From NCBI GenBank assembly GCA_023014485.1, contig JAJOZX010009094.1:62001-126000 (forward strand): 64,000 bases of DNA, read 5' to 3'. The stretch's first letter is position 1, and each line of letters starts with the position of its first letter. This document shows positions 10,030 to 21,361 of the stretch, piece by piece. Below the pieces are notes generated by a model. It saw nothing but the letters and a program-made list of their open reading frames with translations, did no database searches and had not been told where the DNA came from. A program made the translations under genes and the position numbers. The DNA comes from Bathynomus jamesi (lineage: Eukaryota; Arthropoda; Malacostraca; Isopoda; Cirolanidae).

Positions 10030-10324
10030 TGTGAAAAATGCTCTGTATGAATAGGTCCCCAATTAACCCACCCCTAATATCTCCAGTCTAACTGTAGAAT
10101 AGGTTAAGCCTAGCCTTGTAGGGTACTATTTTATTTATTTTGATTGGGTTCAGAATCATAGCTGAGCCTTGAACAGCCAAGCTCTGAGGGGTACTTTAAC
10201 TTATAGCCTAAGTTAAACTAGACTAAAACAAACTTATAGACTTGGAGGTCCTATTAGGTCTTACCTGAGTGTTGCTGACTCGATGCGGGCCTACTTTAGG
10301 CCTCATTTGTATAAAATTAAGTAA

Positions 10325-10727
10325 GGTAATTCTTTACTATCACTCTGGTCTCTTCAATTCCCATAATTTATAGATCAATGGATTTGTTATTACACCAGGA
10401 ATGCGATTTGGATAGTCTGAAGTGAGGGAACTGGCCCAAAACTAAGTTAAGACACGAAGTTTGTTTTGGGGTATAAGTATGAAAAAATACCTTAAAATGC
10501 AGGTAATTCCTTCAGTAGAAACTATCTAGGGTGCATTCGCAATGTAAAAATGAATCCATTGATATATAAATTAAGGAAATTGTAGAAATAGCTAACATGA
10601 GTGACCTAAAAGGTGTATATATATACATTTATATATATGGTATGTAGTAAAATGAACACTGTATATATTATATATACACACCGTAAAACTATACTAACCT
10701 AACCTAATTTTAGGTACTACTCTTACC

Positions 10728-10771
<44 letters not shown>

Positions 10772-11351
10772 AGTTCTTTTTTAATGTGGTTTGTAGAGCT
10801 GAGCCGCTGCAACATGAAAAGCGTGTATCCTTTGTTTGGGTTCTTGATATTTCAAGCAGAATATGTATCTTGCTAGATATCCAATGAAATGCTTTTCTGT
10901 TTTTATCGAACACACACTTATTACCACAAACAATACCTTCCTTGTTTTTCTTAGGGCAAATAAATTCTTTTAGCAATACACTGTGTTCTACACAAAAATG
11001 AAATGCAGCCTCTTCATCAAAAAATTTGCATGAAGTTAAACATAGTGAATAATTACAACCATCGCAAACCGATGCCATCATGACACTAAAATCTTATGAG
11101 TTCAGGTCAAACCCCCTAATTTTGTTAGTGGTACCTTCCTAACCTTTGTGGGATCAGCCATTTTATCACTCCCAAAAACATGATCCGCGTTTATCGCTCA
11201 AAAAAATAATTTCTTGAACATTAATTTTATAGTTTTAATCGGCATTTGCCTTCATATTGTACTTAATAAAAGTTGTTTAAAAAATGTAGAGAGTCTTATG
11301 GTAAACTTTATTTTCAGTTTCCAGAGGCTGGACTGATAGTAAAAAATTACC
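10325..11351 (-). mobile_element. Merlin (IS1016-like) DNA transposon, internally deleted
   Basis: The ends are imperfect inverted repeats beginning GGTAATT and sharing TTTACTATCA. Flanking octamers TTAAGTAA (10317-10324) and TTTAGTAA (11352-11359) differ at one base, in line with the 8-9-bp duplications of Merlin. The interior encodes the N-terminal zinc-ribbon part of an IS1595/Merlin-type transposase on the minus strand, but no catalytic domain. (TA)n and (TG)n tracts lie at 10617-10771. Confidence 0.65.
10790..11081 (-). pseudogene. Merlin/ISXO2-type transposase, N-terminal fragment
   Basis: The frame opens with ATG at 11081 on the minus strand and encodes about 95 meaningful residues. 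The pattern FFDEEAAFHFCVEHSVL, then a Cys-Pro containing ribbon (FICPKKN ... CGNKCVFD) and a tryptophan (FHWISSK), resembles the N-terminal domain that precedes the DDE domain in IS1595/ISXO2 and Merlin transposases. The frame runs into TA repeats and stops, and no DDE domain follows. The family call rests on motif recognition only. Confidence 0.55.
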
Positions 11352-12271
11352 TTTAGTAAAAACAAAAGGGGCACTATTTATGGTCTTTTTTCAAAACCTT
11401 GCAACAACAAACATAACCTGCATTATGCACACAATCTTGTATCTAACTAACCAAAACTGAATTGCAAAAGCTCTCTATAAGACAACACCTGTAAGTGCTG
11501 CATTCAACAAAAGAGTAGAAAGGATGTGCCACTGCCCCAAAAAAATGATGCTACAAGAGTGCCCAAACAATGATGCCACAGAACCCAAAAATGCTAGCTC
11601 TAAATGAAGTGAATTTTTCACTAATCTTACAATTATGAGATGGATATATATACACCTTAACTTAATATATACAAACAATGCTGCATCAATCAGCTTAGTC
11701 ATCATATCACCTTGGGACAACATTGGCTCTTCCTCTTCTAGATTTTCTAACATAGGGGTCAGCCTAGAGATTCTGGAAATGGTCCAGAATGGGTAGAGTA
11801 AATTGAGGTCCACAGTAGCATTCCTCACCAAATTAGGGTAGGGTAATTTACCTTAGCCTTTGTTAAGCGATGAGTTGATGTTAGGTCTTGGACCACAATG
11901 TAGGCCTAATTTAACTGGACCTAGTTTAAATGTTTCACTAAACTGGGGTTTAGAAATACAATTGTTCGCTTACTGATTGTTATTAGATAGGTCTTGGTCT
12001 CCTTAGTCAGGCCTGATCTCTTACCTGGAGTCTTTCTTCTAGTTGTTTAATTTCTGGGAGCATACTTGCTGGTAGAGATGGTTTTCTGTTTCAAGCCTTC
12101 CTAATTGCCATGCCATTCTTGATGCAAGTCCTTTTTTCCACCAGTGTCCTTTTGTTTGTGGTGATCGGTAGTGTGTCTACTACTGAGCACATTCTATCAC
12201 AGTATATAAATACTAGTTGGAGAATAACTGGTGAGCAACCAATTGGTTCATCTACTGTGTCATTGACTTAA

Positions 12272-12775
12272 GGGGCATTCCAGGATAAATCACCCAAAAA
12301 TTAAAAAATTTGTTAGGTACCACTCCAACCCGGATTTTAATGAAAATTGACATATGGGGTTCTTCCGGGTGCTGATTTCACTGGCTCAAATAAAAAAGTT
12401 CTATGACACAGTTTTTGAGATATGGGCCCCCAAAATCTTGGTGGGGGTGCCCACTTTACCATCTAACTTTAATGGGCAATAACTCCCAAACATCTTGTTG
12501 TAGACCTATAAAACTATACATTTTTAGAATCAGCATGAATAGATCTATTAAATGATACCACATTCAAATGTGTAAAACAATAATAAAAATTCCCCCCCCC
12601 TTTTTATGTTGACCCCCCCCCCCCCCCCCCCCAAGACAGCGAAATCCCCCAAAATTTTCATTTATTAAACTTCCGTTAATTGTTAAAGATACAAACAATA
12701 AAAAATGTGGGTATCAAGTTGCAAGATATTTTAAAATTATTGAAAAAATATGTACATTGACATCTGTACATTGTA
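12272..12775 (+). repeat. Left terminal inverted repeat of transposon Z
   Basis: Pairs with 16999-17492. A poly(C) tract (12592-12632) lies within it; the corresponding part of the right arm is a shorter G-rich run. Confidence 0.85.
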
Positions 12776-13360
12776 CATTGAAATTTTGACATTTTTGTGC
12801 AGACTAAATAGAGAACTACAAATGATATATTTACATCCTATGTATAACTCATATTCACGCAGTCTCTCTCTCAAATGTTTGTTAATTATGCATATTTTTA
12901 TTACAGATGTGCTTATTTTGAGTCAAATCATATCTTATTTTTGAGATTTACAATTGTGTATTTTTAGTAATGAAAAATGGTTAGATACTGTGATGATCCT
13001 TTACAAAACATAGAAAAAGATACACAAGGATATAAGAACTATCAGCCATCACTGATGTAAATGGAAACTATAAGGGAATACTGTACTATGTAGCAACTGT
13101 AGAAAGTTATTGACCCAGAGACTAGAGTTGCTATCAACATCACAAAGTGAAGAGTCTGATCACAATCAGTCTTCTGAGAATGTTATTTCAGAAAGCGATG
13201 AATATATCCGAGTATATCAAGTAATGCCAAAGAAGAGGTTTCTCAAGTTCTAGAAAGTCTTGCTGTGACTCCCAGTGAAGAAGCGTAAGTATTTAATGAT
13301 AGGTACGGTACTTTATATTTATAATTTTTTTATTTATATTATTTATTTATAATGCATTTA

Positions 13361-14203
13361 CAGGAATACCCCGCTTTACGATGCTTCGTTTTACGAAACC
13401 CCGGGTTTACGAAAATTGTATTTGCGCAAATAAAAATTAAATGAAGAAATATAAAAGACAAAAATAAAATGCGTACGTCGCGCATACCACAATCTCATAT
13501 TCTGCATTACAGCAGTGCTTAGTTAGCTCGATTTTAAGACAAAAATAATATGCTTACGTCGCGCATACCATATTGTACTGTACTCTATTACGTATTCTGC
13601 ATTACAGCGGTGCCAAGTTAGCTCGCTTTTAGCTCACTTTGCACTGTGGCAACGCAGCTGTTGTCAGTTTATATGTGCGCTTTGACAAGAGAGTTTGTGC
13701 TTTATTCACTCTCGCGCATGCTAAGTGTTTCACTGATATTCTTTTCGTACATTGCAATTACAGTACCCATCATCAATTATGCCAAAACGAAAGAGTGATA
13801 GTAAAGACTGTGACGTTAACAGAAGAAACGAATCCAAAAGCATGTCTACTGACGCATCTATTAATGAAAACTAAATTTGCATATGTAATGTTTTGTACTA
13901 TTTCTTTGTTCATTGCTTACATTTTTATTGTATTTCTTTGTTCATTGCTTACATTTTATTGTATTTCTTTGTTCATTACTTTCGTTTGTATATTTCTTTG
14001 TTCATTGCTTTCATTTCTATGTTAATAAACATTTTTTTCTGCAAAATTTGCTGTTTTATAACCTTTTTTTTTTCGATTTTTTAAGAAAAAAACGTAACCC
14101 AAAATATAACATTATATGTATGGGAAATAATGCTCTGCTTTACGAACACCTGCTTTACGAACGGGCGCTAGGAACGGAATAATTCGTAAGTGGGGTATTC
14201 CTG
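13361..14203 (+). mobile_element. Tigger/pogo-type internally deleted element
   Basis: Ends are CAGGAATACCCC(GCTTTACG) and CGTAAGTGGGGTATTCCTG, flanked by TA on both sides (13359-13360, 14204-14205), as in Tc1/mariner-pogo elements. An ATG at 13779 starts a short basic peptide (MPKRKSDSKD), probably the remaining transposase N-terminus, which ends after ~31 codons. A ~31-bp tandem repeat (TTTCTTTGTTCATTGCTT core, four copies) fills 13898-14025, and a ~108-bp duplication lies at 13440-13625. Confidence 0.8.
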
Positions 14204-14466
14204 TACTTTCAAGACAGTTTTTCAGCAGTTGCTGAAAACTTAATGAAATTAATATGTTGACATATTTATTAAATTTATTAAACTTATTAAACTTATGAAA
14301 TTAATGTTGACATATTTTAATTATTATTGTCCATATGTATCAAATGCAGTCAAATATTTATTAATTAAAAATTTCAGATGATTTGGGTTCCTTAAGAAAA
14401 GAAGCAATTTAAGCTATTCAAACAATAGAAAAAGCACATCATTCTTAAAACAAAAGCTAGAAAGAA

Positions 14467-14664
14467 GGGTGCTCTTCCAATACGTGCTCACCATAAAATT
14501 TACATTCCAATATGTGCTAACTAACGAAAATATCACGACAACCTAACCAATCGTCAAGGGCGTACAATTGACCTAACGATTGGTTAGGTTGGTCATGATA
14601 TTTTCGTTAGTTAGCACATATTGAAATGTAAATTTTACGGTAGAGCACGTATTGGAAGAGCACC
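14467..14664. mobile_element. Fold-back MITE
   Basis: Two ~87-bp arms are nearly perfect inverted complements (GGTGCTCTTCCAATACGTGC ... to ... GCACGTATTGGAAGAGCACC) around a ~24-bp centre. Nothing is encoded. No clear target duplication. Confidence 0.8.
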
Positions 14665-16910
14665 GAAAGAAGTTTAGAAATTGAGATGCCAAGCCCATCA
14701 AAAGCTACAAATTTGATCATGAAACTCAAAGGTATGCATTTTAAAATGATATGCTACTATTAAGTAGGAATGTACCTAAACTAAAACTGAAGCATAAAAA
14801 CAAAATGTAGGTATTCACCTTGATAGTAGAAACTAGTTCTAAGGCACAACTGCCTAAAGATTGGAGATCAATGGGCCCATTAAATCATTTGGAATTCATT
14901 TGGTCACAAAATAATTTTTGGTTTAATTTGACATCTATCTCAAAGAATGCTCATTTTGTTACACTTGAAATCAATATTATAATCCAAAAAATTAATATGC
15001 AACATGTAATGTTTTGTTTATAGCTATTATACATTCATGAATTTGTTTCAGGTCAATGATTTCATCTCATGAATGAACTGGTTGAAGCTTTCCATTCTAC
15101 TGACAGTTATGAGAGGAAACTCAAAATATTGACATTATCTCCATTTACCATATCAAAAAACTATAAATCTATTTCAGACAACTGAATATTTAGTTAAGAA
15201 AAGCAGAAATATAAAACAAGACTTGGAATTATTCCTGAAATTGAACCCATGTCAAAAGGAAAAGTAATAACTAAAGGTACTAAAGATTCTGTTCAGAATT
15301 TTTTTGAATCAGATGAAATTAGTTGTTTGTGCCCAGGTACAAAAGACTGTTTGAGTATCAGAAATGAAAGTGGGTATAAAGAATCTGTGCAGAAAGACTG
15401 GTGTTAATGAATCTGAAAGAGGCTTTAGTCTCTATAAAAATAATCCAAATAGTCCCCAAATTGGCTTCTCTAGTTTTGCCAGCCTTCGCCCCAGACATTG
15501 TGTTTTAGCTGGAGCTGCTGGTACCCATTCTCTGTGTGTATGTACATACCACCAGAATGCTAAAATACAATTCTCAGCTTTGGGGTGTCAAAGGGTTGGA
15601 ATACACAACTCTTATGGAGAAAGCAGTGTGTGATGTCAACAACAGGAATTGCATAATGTAAATATGTAATCTCTTTCCAAAAGAACAAGGTATTAAGAAT
15701 TTTTTGCTCACTTTTCAAAGTGTTAACGATCCTGAATGGAGGAAATAAAATATAAACAATGGGTTACTACAGATCGATACAATATGGTTGAAAAAGCAGA
15801 ATCTGTAGATTTTATAAATTCATTAAGCACAAAAATTGTCAAATGACAGTCATCACTTTATAGCCAAGAATCAGAGGCATTCTAAAAAAACTTGAAGAAT
15901 AATTGAAATAGCCATACAGCTGTAGTTCTTCATGACTTTTCAGAAAACTACTCATTTGTAGTACAGGATGCAGCCCAAGGTTTTCATGGGAAAATACCCA
16001 ATGCACAGTGCATCCCTTTGTGTTATATTATAAGGAACCAGAAAGTAATGAAACAAAACATTCAAGTTATTGTTTTTTATCTCCAAATACAAAACATAAC
16101 ACTACAATGGTTTACACTTTTTTAAATACACTCGTATCTATTATTAGAAAATCCCACCTTCATATCAAAAAATGACATTATTTTACTGATGGATGTGCAG
16201 GACAATATAAAATCGTTTCAACTTTGTTAACATTTGTAAACATGAAGATTTGGGCTGGAATGTGAGTGGCATTTCTTGCCACAAGCCATGGTAAGAGCAC
16301 TTGTGATGGGATTGGGGGTACAGTGAAAAGATCTGTAGCCAGAGTGAGTATACAGAGAACATTCGCAAATCAAATATTAACACCAGAAGACATGCTTGAA
16401 TTTTGTTCAAACAATATAAGTGACAGCATAAATTTTTTTTTAATAAATTCTGAAGAAATTGAAGCTATGGAAAAATTTTAAGTGACAGATATGAGAAAAG
16501 TATGTGGCTAACAGGAACACAAAAATTCCACAGATTTGTACCTATTAATGCAAATAACAAAAGAATTATCTTCTGATGAAGTTGGTGAAGTGAGGATTAT
16601 AAGCAAAGTTTTTCTGGGTGAAGATAATGTTGAAGTTAATCCGAAAATAGGAGAGTACATAGTTTGTATTTAAATGATCAGAAATGGTTGGGATTTGTAC
16701 ATTCCTATAATGAGGAATTTGATGACTGAGGTTAGCTTTTTGCACCCATCAGGATATAGTGTTTACTATTACTTTCCACAAATTAGAGATACATGCCACA
16801 TATCAAGAGATAAAATTTTAGGTTTATTAAGCACACCAACTTTAAAGCCAGGAACAATGCATATTCAATATGTTTTCCCAGAAAATGAGTTGAAAAAACT
16901 CCTGTAATTA
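14660..16910 (+). pseudogene. Transposase remnant of element Z
   Basis: Scattered pieces in changing frames look like one protein. 15060-15350 has a helical region (HSTDSYERKLKILTLSPFTI). 15440-15560 has FSSFASLRPRHCVLAGAAGT followed by HSLCVCTYHQNAK, a Cys/His pattern. About 15935-15995 has DFSENYSFVVQDAAQGFH, with an aspartate that could be catalytic. 16266-16330 has ATSHGKSTCDGIGGTVKR. I recall these motifs together in transposase-like proteins of arthropods and cnidarians, but cannot name the superfamily with confidence. At least six stops or shifts separate the pieces, so the copy is dead. Confidence 0.6.
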
Positions 16911-16998
16911 TGAATCAACTTGATGTTAATATGTGTGTTCAATTTGTATTTTTGCTGTTTATTTTCATCCGTGTGAATATATCATTTGTAGTTCTCTA

Positions 16999-17492
16999 TT
17001 TTAGTCTGCAGGCGTAAAAATATCAAAATTTCACAATGCACATATTTTTTCAATAATTTTTAAAATATCTTGCAACTTGATACCCACATTTTTTATTGTT
17101 TGTATCTTTTAACAATTAATGGAAGTTTAATAAATGAAAATTTTTTTTTTAGATTTCACTGCCTAAGGGGGGTGGGGTCAAAAATAAAAATAAAAAAGGG
17201 GGAGAAAATTTTCATTATTGTTCTACACATTTGAATGTGGTATCATTTAATAGATCTCTTCATGCTGATTCTAAAAATGTATAGTTTTATAGGTCTACGG
17301 TAAGATGTTTGGGAGTTATTGCCCATTAAAGTTAGGTGGTAAAGTGGGGGCCCATATCTCAAAAACTATGGGTCACAGGACTTTTTTATATTGACCAGTG
17401 AAATCAGCACTTGGAAGAACCCCATATGTCAATTTTCATCAAAATCTGAGTCGGAGTGGTGACGCATTGGGTGATCTCTCCTGGAATGCCCC
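16999..17492 (-). repeat. Right terminal inverted repeat of transposon Z
   Basis: Inverted complement of 12272-12775 with scattered substitutions and shorter homopolymers. Confidence 0.85.
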
Positions 17493-17493
17493 G

Positions 17494-17741
17494 TAGGTGA
17501 ATCTTCAGATGAAGAGGTTCAGGCTTATGAGCATTTAAGGGCTCTCAGAGAGATCATAATTCATAAACAGCTGAAGAGGTTGGTTCAGACAAAAATAGAC
17601 ACATTTTTCAAGCCTGCACATCCACCAAGATCTGAGTCTGTAGCAAGTAATGTCTCACAACCTGGCCACTCTGGTTCAAGCCTTGGCAGCTGGTCAGACA
17701 TTAGTGCCATAACTCCTGAACCACCAGAAAAAAACTTTTGA
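17494..17741 (+). pseudogene. Tigger-type transposase, C-terminal tail
   Basis: One open frame of about 80 codons reaches a stop at 17741. It contains EEVQAYEHLRALREIIIHKQ and FFKPAHPPRSES, a coiled basic segment plus serine/proline-rich tail typical after the DDE domain of Tigger/jerky-like proteins (compare the 26,4xx tail of the Tigger at 25169-26721, also ending in a basic segment and short hydrophobic motif). No upstream part remains. Confidence 0.6.
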
Positions 17742-18004
17742 AAGCTGTGATGAGGAAATGGCCTAAAATATCCTGTTTCCTAGTGTTTGTGTATAGTGTG
17801 AATACAGTAGTGTAAATATGCTTGTAAATAATTTATGTAAATATGTAGTGCTGTATGCTTATACCCTCATCTGTCTTTAAGTCTAGGTCTAAGTCTAGTG
17901 TAAGTCTGCCCATCCTCCAAACTACCATGATATAAAGTACTGTAACAACACAAAGAAAACCTGATTTGGATTTAAAGGTGAGTTCAGTTATTTTTACTGT
18001 ACAG

Positions 18005-20730
18005 TAGGGTGTCTCAAATATACGAATGGAGGATTTCGGGTCGGGGTGACGCTTGCCCGTATTACACCTTTATAAAGGATTGTTATCACAAAATTTGACA
18101 GCTGTAGGAGGATTTTTAGGGGTCACTCAAGTTCGCCACTTCTGTTTCACTTATACAAGATTTTCTTCTCTTTCGCAGGTGATGGTTACTAGAGCAGGAA
18201 ACCAGTTGTGGTTGCTGGACAAGGCCCCAATTGCAGCGATTGTTTGTCCACGACTTCCATCGAAGGAGCAATGCCTGCTCCTTTACTTCCACCAAGACCA
18301 AGAGGGAAGGAAGACCAAATCGGAGAGCATTCACCTGGTGGTGGAAACCATCTGGCCCATCTGGGAGAAGGCCAACATACCAACTACCACCAAGAAGTAC
18401 GCAGGGGAGAAGCTGGCGAAGTTGATCGATACCTACGACGCACTCAAGAAGAACAGGACAAAGCCGCAAGAGGGTTACCGGTACAAGGAGGGGATGTTCA
18501 AGTCAGATTTGGAAGACGTGTTTGACGTGGCTCACTCCGCGCTATCCTCCTCCAAGGTCCCTCAGGAGGACAAGGATTTTCTCACCTTGCAGAGGGAAGA
18601 CAGGATGTCGTCAAGTCTTGCGGGGGTGGACCAGAAGACAGCGAAGAAGAAAGCTGTGAAGCGGAAGAGGGATCTTGCAGCCACGGCTAGGAAGAGTAAA
18701 TGGGATGCTGGGGTGACACAGCTCATGGAGGTAGCGATCTTGGAGGTGGATGGTAGCAGCACTGAAATGAACACGGAAGACGAGGATGATGATGACGAGA
18801 CGTACCAAGCGCCCAGCACCAGCAAAGCCCAGACTCAAAAGAAAAGGCGAATGAATGCCCTCACGGACCCGAATCTCATCGCTGCTTGGGATCGCGACAA
18901 CATGTCCGTGAGACAAGCAACGTCCTCCTTTGCAGCAGCAGCTCAGAGTTTGGGTCATGACCTGGATGACCTGGTAATCTCGCCACAACTGTTCATGAAC
19001 ACGGAACAAGATCTGAAAGGAGATGGGAGAAGAGTTGACCCGAAAGTTCAAAGCTTCTGGTCCTTTAGTCTTGCACTGGGATGGGAAACTGTTGGAAGAT
19101 ATCGCCAAGGAGAAGGAGGTTGACTGGATTGCTGTTGTGGTGACGGGCGATGGAGTCGAGGAGCTTCTGGTGTACCCATTGCGGTGGACGGCACTGGAAA
19201 AGAAACAGGCTGCAGCCGTACTCCAGGAAGTCCAGGCTTTTGGCATTTGCGGAGCAAATCATTGGACTGGGATTCGACACCACAGCTGTGAACGCTGGGA
19301 TGATCCAAGGTGCTTGCGTTCGCATTGAGCAGGAGTTTGGCCGTCCCATGTTGTGTTGGCTTGCTGTCACCACGTCTTGGAGATCTTACAAGGATGTCTT
19401 CGTGCGATGTCTGGGGCTGTCCTCTTCCCCTGACATTCTCCTCTTCAAAATTTCAACAGCGGTGGGCCTCCCATTGACAAAGGGTCATTCTTGTCCATCG
19501 GTGACAAAAGCAATCCCACAACAACTGACAACTGGGCAAATCAAGCGTCTCCATGAAGAAATACCTGCAGCAGATGCTTTCCCACGGCAATACATCCCCA
19601 AGAAGACTACCGTGAACTCCTCATCCTTTCCTACCGCTTCCTTGGCGGTCAGGTCCAGGGGGGATTTCGTCAGCCTGGGGCCTATCACCACGCCAGATGG
19701 ATGGCCAAGCCATCTATGCCCCAAGATTTTCATGTTCCGTCACCAACTGGACCTGACAGCCAGGGAAGAAGGAGGACTTCGGCGGCTGTGTTTTATTCAT
19801 CTCCCTCACGTACGTGAAAGCAGTGGAATGAGGCAATGGTCTCGAATCGAGCCCACTGAATGACCTAGAGTTCCTTCGCCTGCTCGAGGCCTACCCTGAC
19901 AAGGAAGTCAGCCACACGGCATCCATGGCTTTGAAAAGGCACCTGTGGTACCTCTCAGAGGATCTTGTGGGGCTTGGTTTCTTTGACGACCGCATTCCAA
20001 AGGACACGAAGCTAAAGATGGTCCAACAACTTCAATCCCCCGCCACGAAGAAAGGACTCAAGCGGATCGATCCGAAGAACTCAATCCACAGCAATCCATC
20101 GAGCTCTTCGTCACCTGGAGAACAAAAGAAGTCGTCTTCCGCGCGATCCTTCCAGAATCTGAGTCTCCACCTTCCTCATGAAAGATCCAGAGGATTGGAT
20201 CATGACCAGGATTGGATCAATGACCAGGATTGGATCACGGTGCAAAAGAGGGTGAAAGCCTGAAGGTGGTCAATGATGCCGCCGAGTGTGGTATTCGCTT
20301 TGATGAAAAGATTCAATTCCACCATCATGTGTGATGAGAAGCAGAAGCAATTCGTCCTCAAGGTGGTTCGGGCTCACCAGAAGTTGATCCCCGTCAAGAT
20401 GGAGAGCTTGAAGAGTAAAATCAAGTAGTGTAGGACAGATTGATGATGAAAAACAATCCATTTATAACGCGCTTATTTCAATTAATGAAAGGTGCATTTC
20501 GTTTATTTCATTTTTGTTCAGAAATAAAGAGAATAAGAGAATGATAGAAATTTCTTTTTTTTCCTAAATAGCTACAAGAAAGTGTTAAACTTGATGACCT
20601 CTAAATACTGTTCGATTCCCATCATTTTTCGATTTTTAGAACCTCTATGCCTATTGAAATTGGGGCAGCATTCGCGAGCAAGAGAAAATTGAAAAAAAAA
20701 AAATTTTCTATGTATTAATGAGACACCCTA
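18005..20730 (+). mobile_element. hAT-like DNA transposon Y
   Basis: The terminal repeats are TAGGGTGTCTCA and its inverse, flanked by CTGTACAG on both sides (17997-18004, 20731-20738). The 8-bp duplication with T and A at positions 2 and 7 fits hAT. It is itself a palindrome, which makes the exact edge of duplication versus repeat ambiguous. The interior is one degraded transposase homologous to that of element X (51892-55920). Confidence 0.85.
18182..20427 (+). pseudogene. Transposase of element Y, frameshifted
   Basis: An ATG at 18182 follows a likely splice acceptor (TTTCGCAG, ending 18178). The N-terminal ~300 residues are helical with an LPSKEQ box, a basic nuclear-localisation-like segment (KKKAVKRKRD) and an acidic run. 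After about 19020 the protein changes frame repeatedly: LHWDGKLLEDI (~19072), FDTTAVNAG (~19272), ACCHHVLE (~19359), RWMAK (~19693), HLWYLSEDLVGL (~19943) and a C-terminal segment near 20290-20427. The same motif order occurs in element X. FDTT and Cys-x-x-His fit an RNase H-like transposase fold. Confidence 0.7.
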
Positions 20731-20861
20731 CTGTACAGGTATTAATAAACTTATTTTTATTTACATATATACCCCTTACTACCACTTTTTTTTATTGCAT
20801 TAACTGGATCACCCCCCCCCCCCCCCCCCCAATTAATCCAGAAAAGTGAGAGTTTACTGTA

Positions 20862-21361
20862 CTATCAAAACAAAGGAAAATAGCTAAGCAACCAGACAAC
20901 TATGACTGATAAACTTTAATGACTTTCATTTTAATTGGATCATCCTTAGCAAAAAAGCAATGTATCTTGGAAATGAAGTGATGCAGATTTATGTTCATAG
21001 CAACTTTTTGTTCACTTAAATATCCTGAATATGTATACTAATTTATGAAACCATTTGATAACACCGTATAAGACAGGTTGAATCTCCCATAATTAATGTT
21101 CTAGCACTACAACCTTTATTTCTTGAACCATACTGTCAACTTCCTGGTTTAGTTTGGAGGTCTGTAAAATGCATCTATCCAAACATACTCTTTACTTGAT
21201 ACAAAATATCAACCCAAATTGATTCTATCCTGTCTAATTTAATACTATGGTATCATTCTGAACTGAAGTTAAATCATTCTTAATGTATAAGACCAAAGCG
21301 CACCCCCTGGCTTCTCTGATAAATATACATCGTATAGTGTATAACAAATAGAAAAACTATA
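20862..21361. other. No gene or repeat recognised
   Basis: AT-rich sequence between the Tigger end and the next TA-flanked element; no persuasive frame. Confidence 0.4.

Larger units (their letters stand above)
10124..11752 (-). mobile_element. BEL/Pao solo LTR, itself carrying a Merlin insertion
   Basis: On the minus strand the sequence starts TGTTAGAAAATCTAGAAGAG (11752 downward) and follows the BEL LTR of 41733-42339. It is flanked by TAGGG at 10119-10123 and 11753-11757, a 5-bp target duplication. With the 1027-bp Merlin removed, its length is about 600 bp, as expected for this LTR. There is no internal BEL sequence, so it is a solo LTR. Confidence 0.9.
10030..12271 (+). mobile_element. 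Solo LTR 3 (family S), split by a BEL solo LTR
   Basis: 10030-10123 and 11753-12271 match the start and end parts of the family S LTR at 747-7206 and 52938-53614. The copy is older than the others and its last bases are replaced by the start of the long-TIR transposon at 12272. The sequence across the interruption reads GTAGGGGTCAGCC in the uninterrupted copy at 827-842. Confidence 0.8.
12272..17492 (+). mobile_element. Long-TIR DNA transposon Z with decayed transposase
   Basis: The ends are GGGGCATTCC and GGAATGCCCC, and inverted similarity extends about 490 bp inward on both sides (12272-12775 and 16999-17492). Each TIR includes homopolymer C/G stretches and the block ATTGTTAAAGATACAAACAA or its degenerate complement. 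Between them are a decayed transposase (14660-16910), a Tigger-derived element (13361-14203) and a fold-back element (14467-14664). I see no target duplication: the left flank is solo LTR 3 and the right flank a Tigger gene, so one side has probably been rearranged. Confidence 0.8.
17493..20859 (+). mobile_element. Tigger/pogo element, 3' part, split by element Y
   Basis: 17493-18004 and 20731-20859 belong together. The first piece ends a Tigger-type transposase. The second ends in CCAATTAATCCAGAAAAGTG ... TTTACTG followed by TA, the inverse of a pogo-type terminus starting CAGTAAACTCTCACTTTTC. The 5' half is missing, replaced by transposon Z. A poly(C) run lies just before the terminal repeat. 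Confidence 0.7.

Noticed and set aside
13639..14084. Small hydrophobic, membrane-like protein
   Set aside because: The hydrophobic residues come from a 31-bp tandem repeat rich in TTT codons inside a Tigger-derived element.
12272..17493. A target duplication for transposon Z
   Set aside because: Left flank TTGACTTAA and right flank GTAGGTGAA do not match; the flanks belong to different elements.
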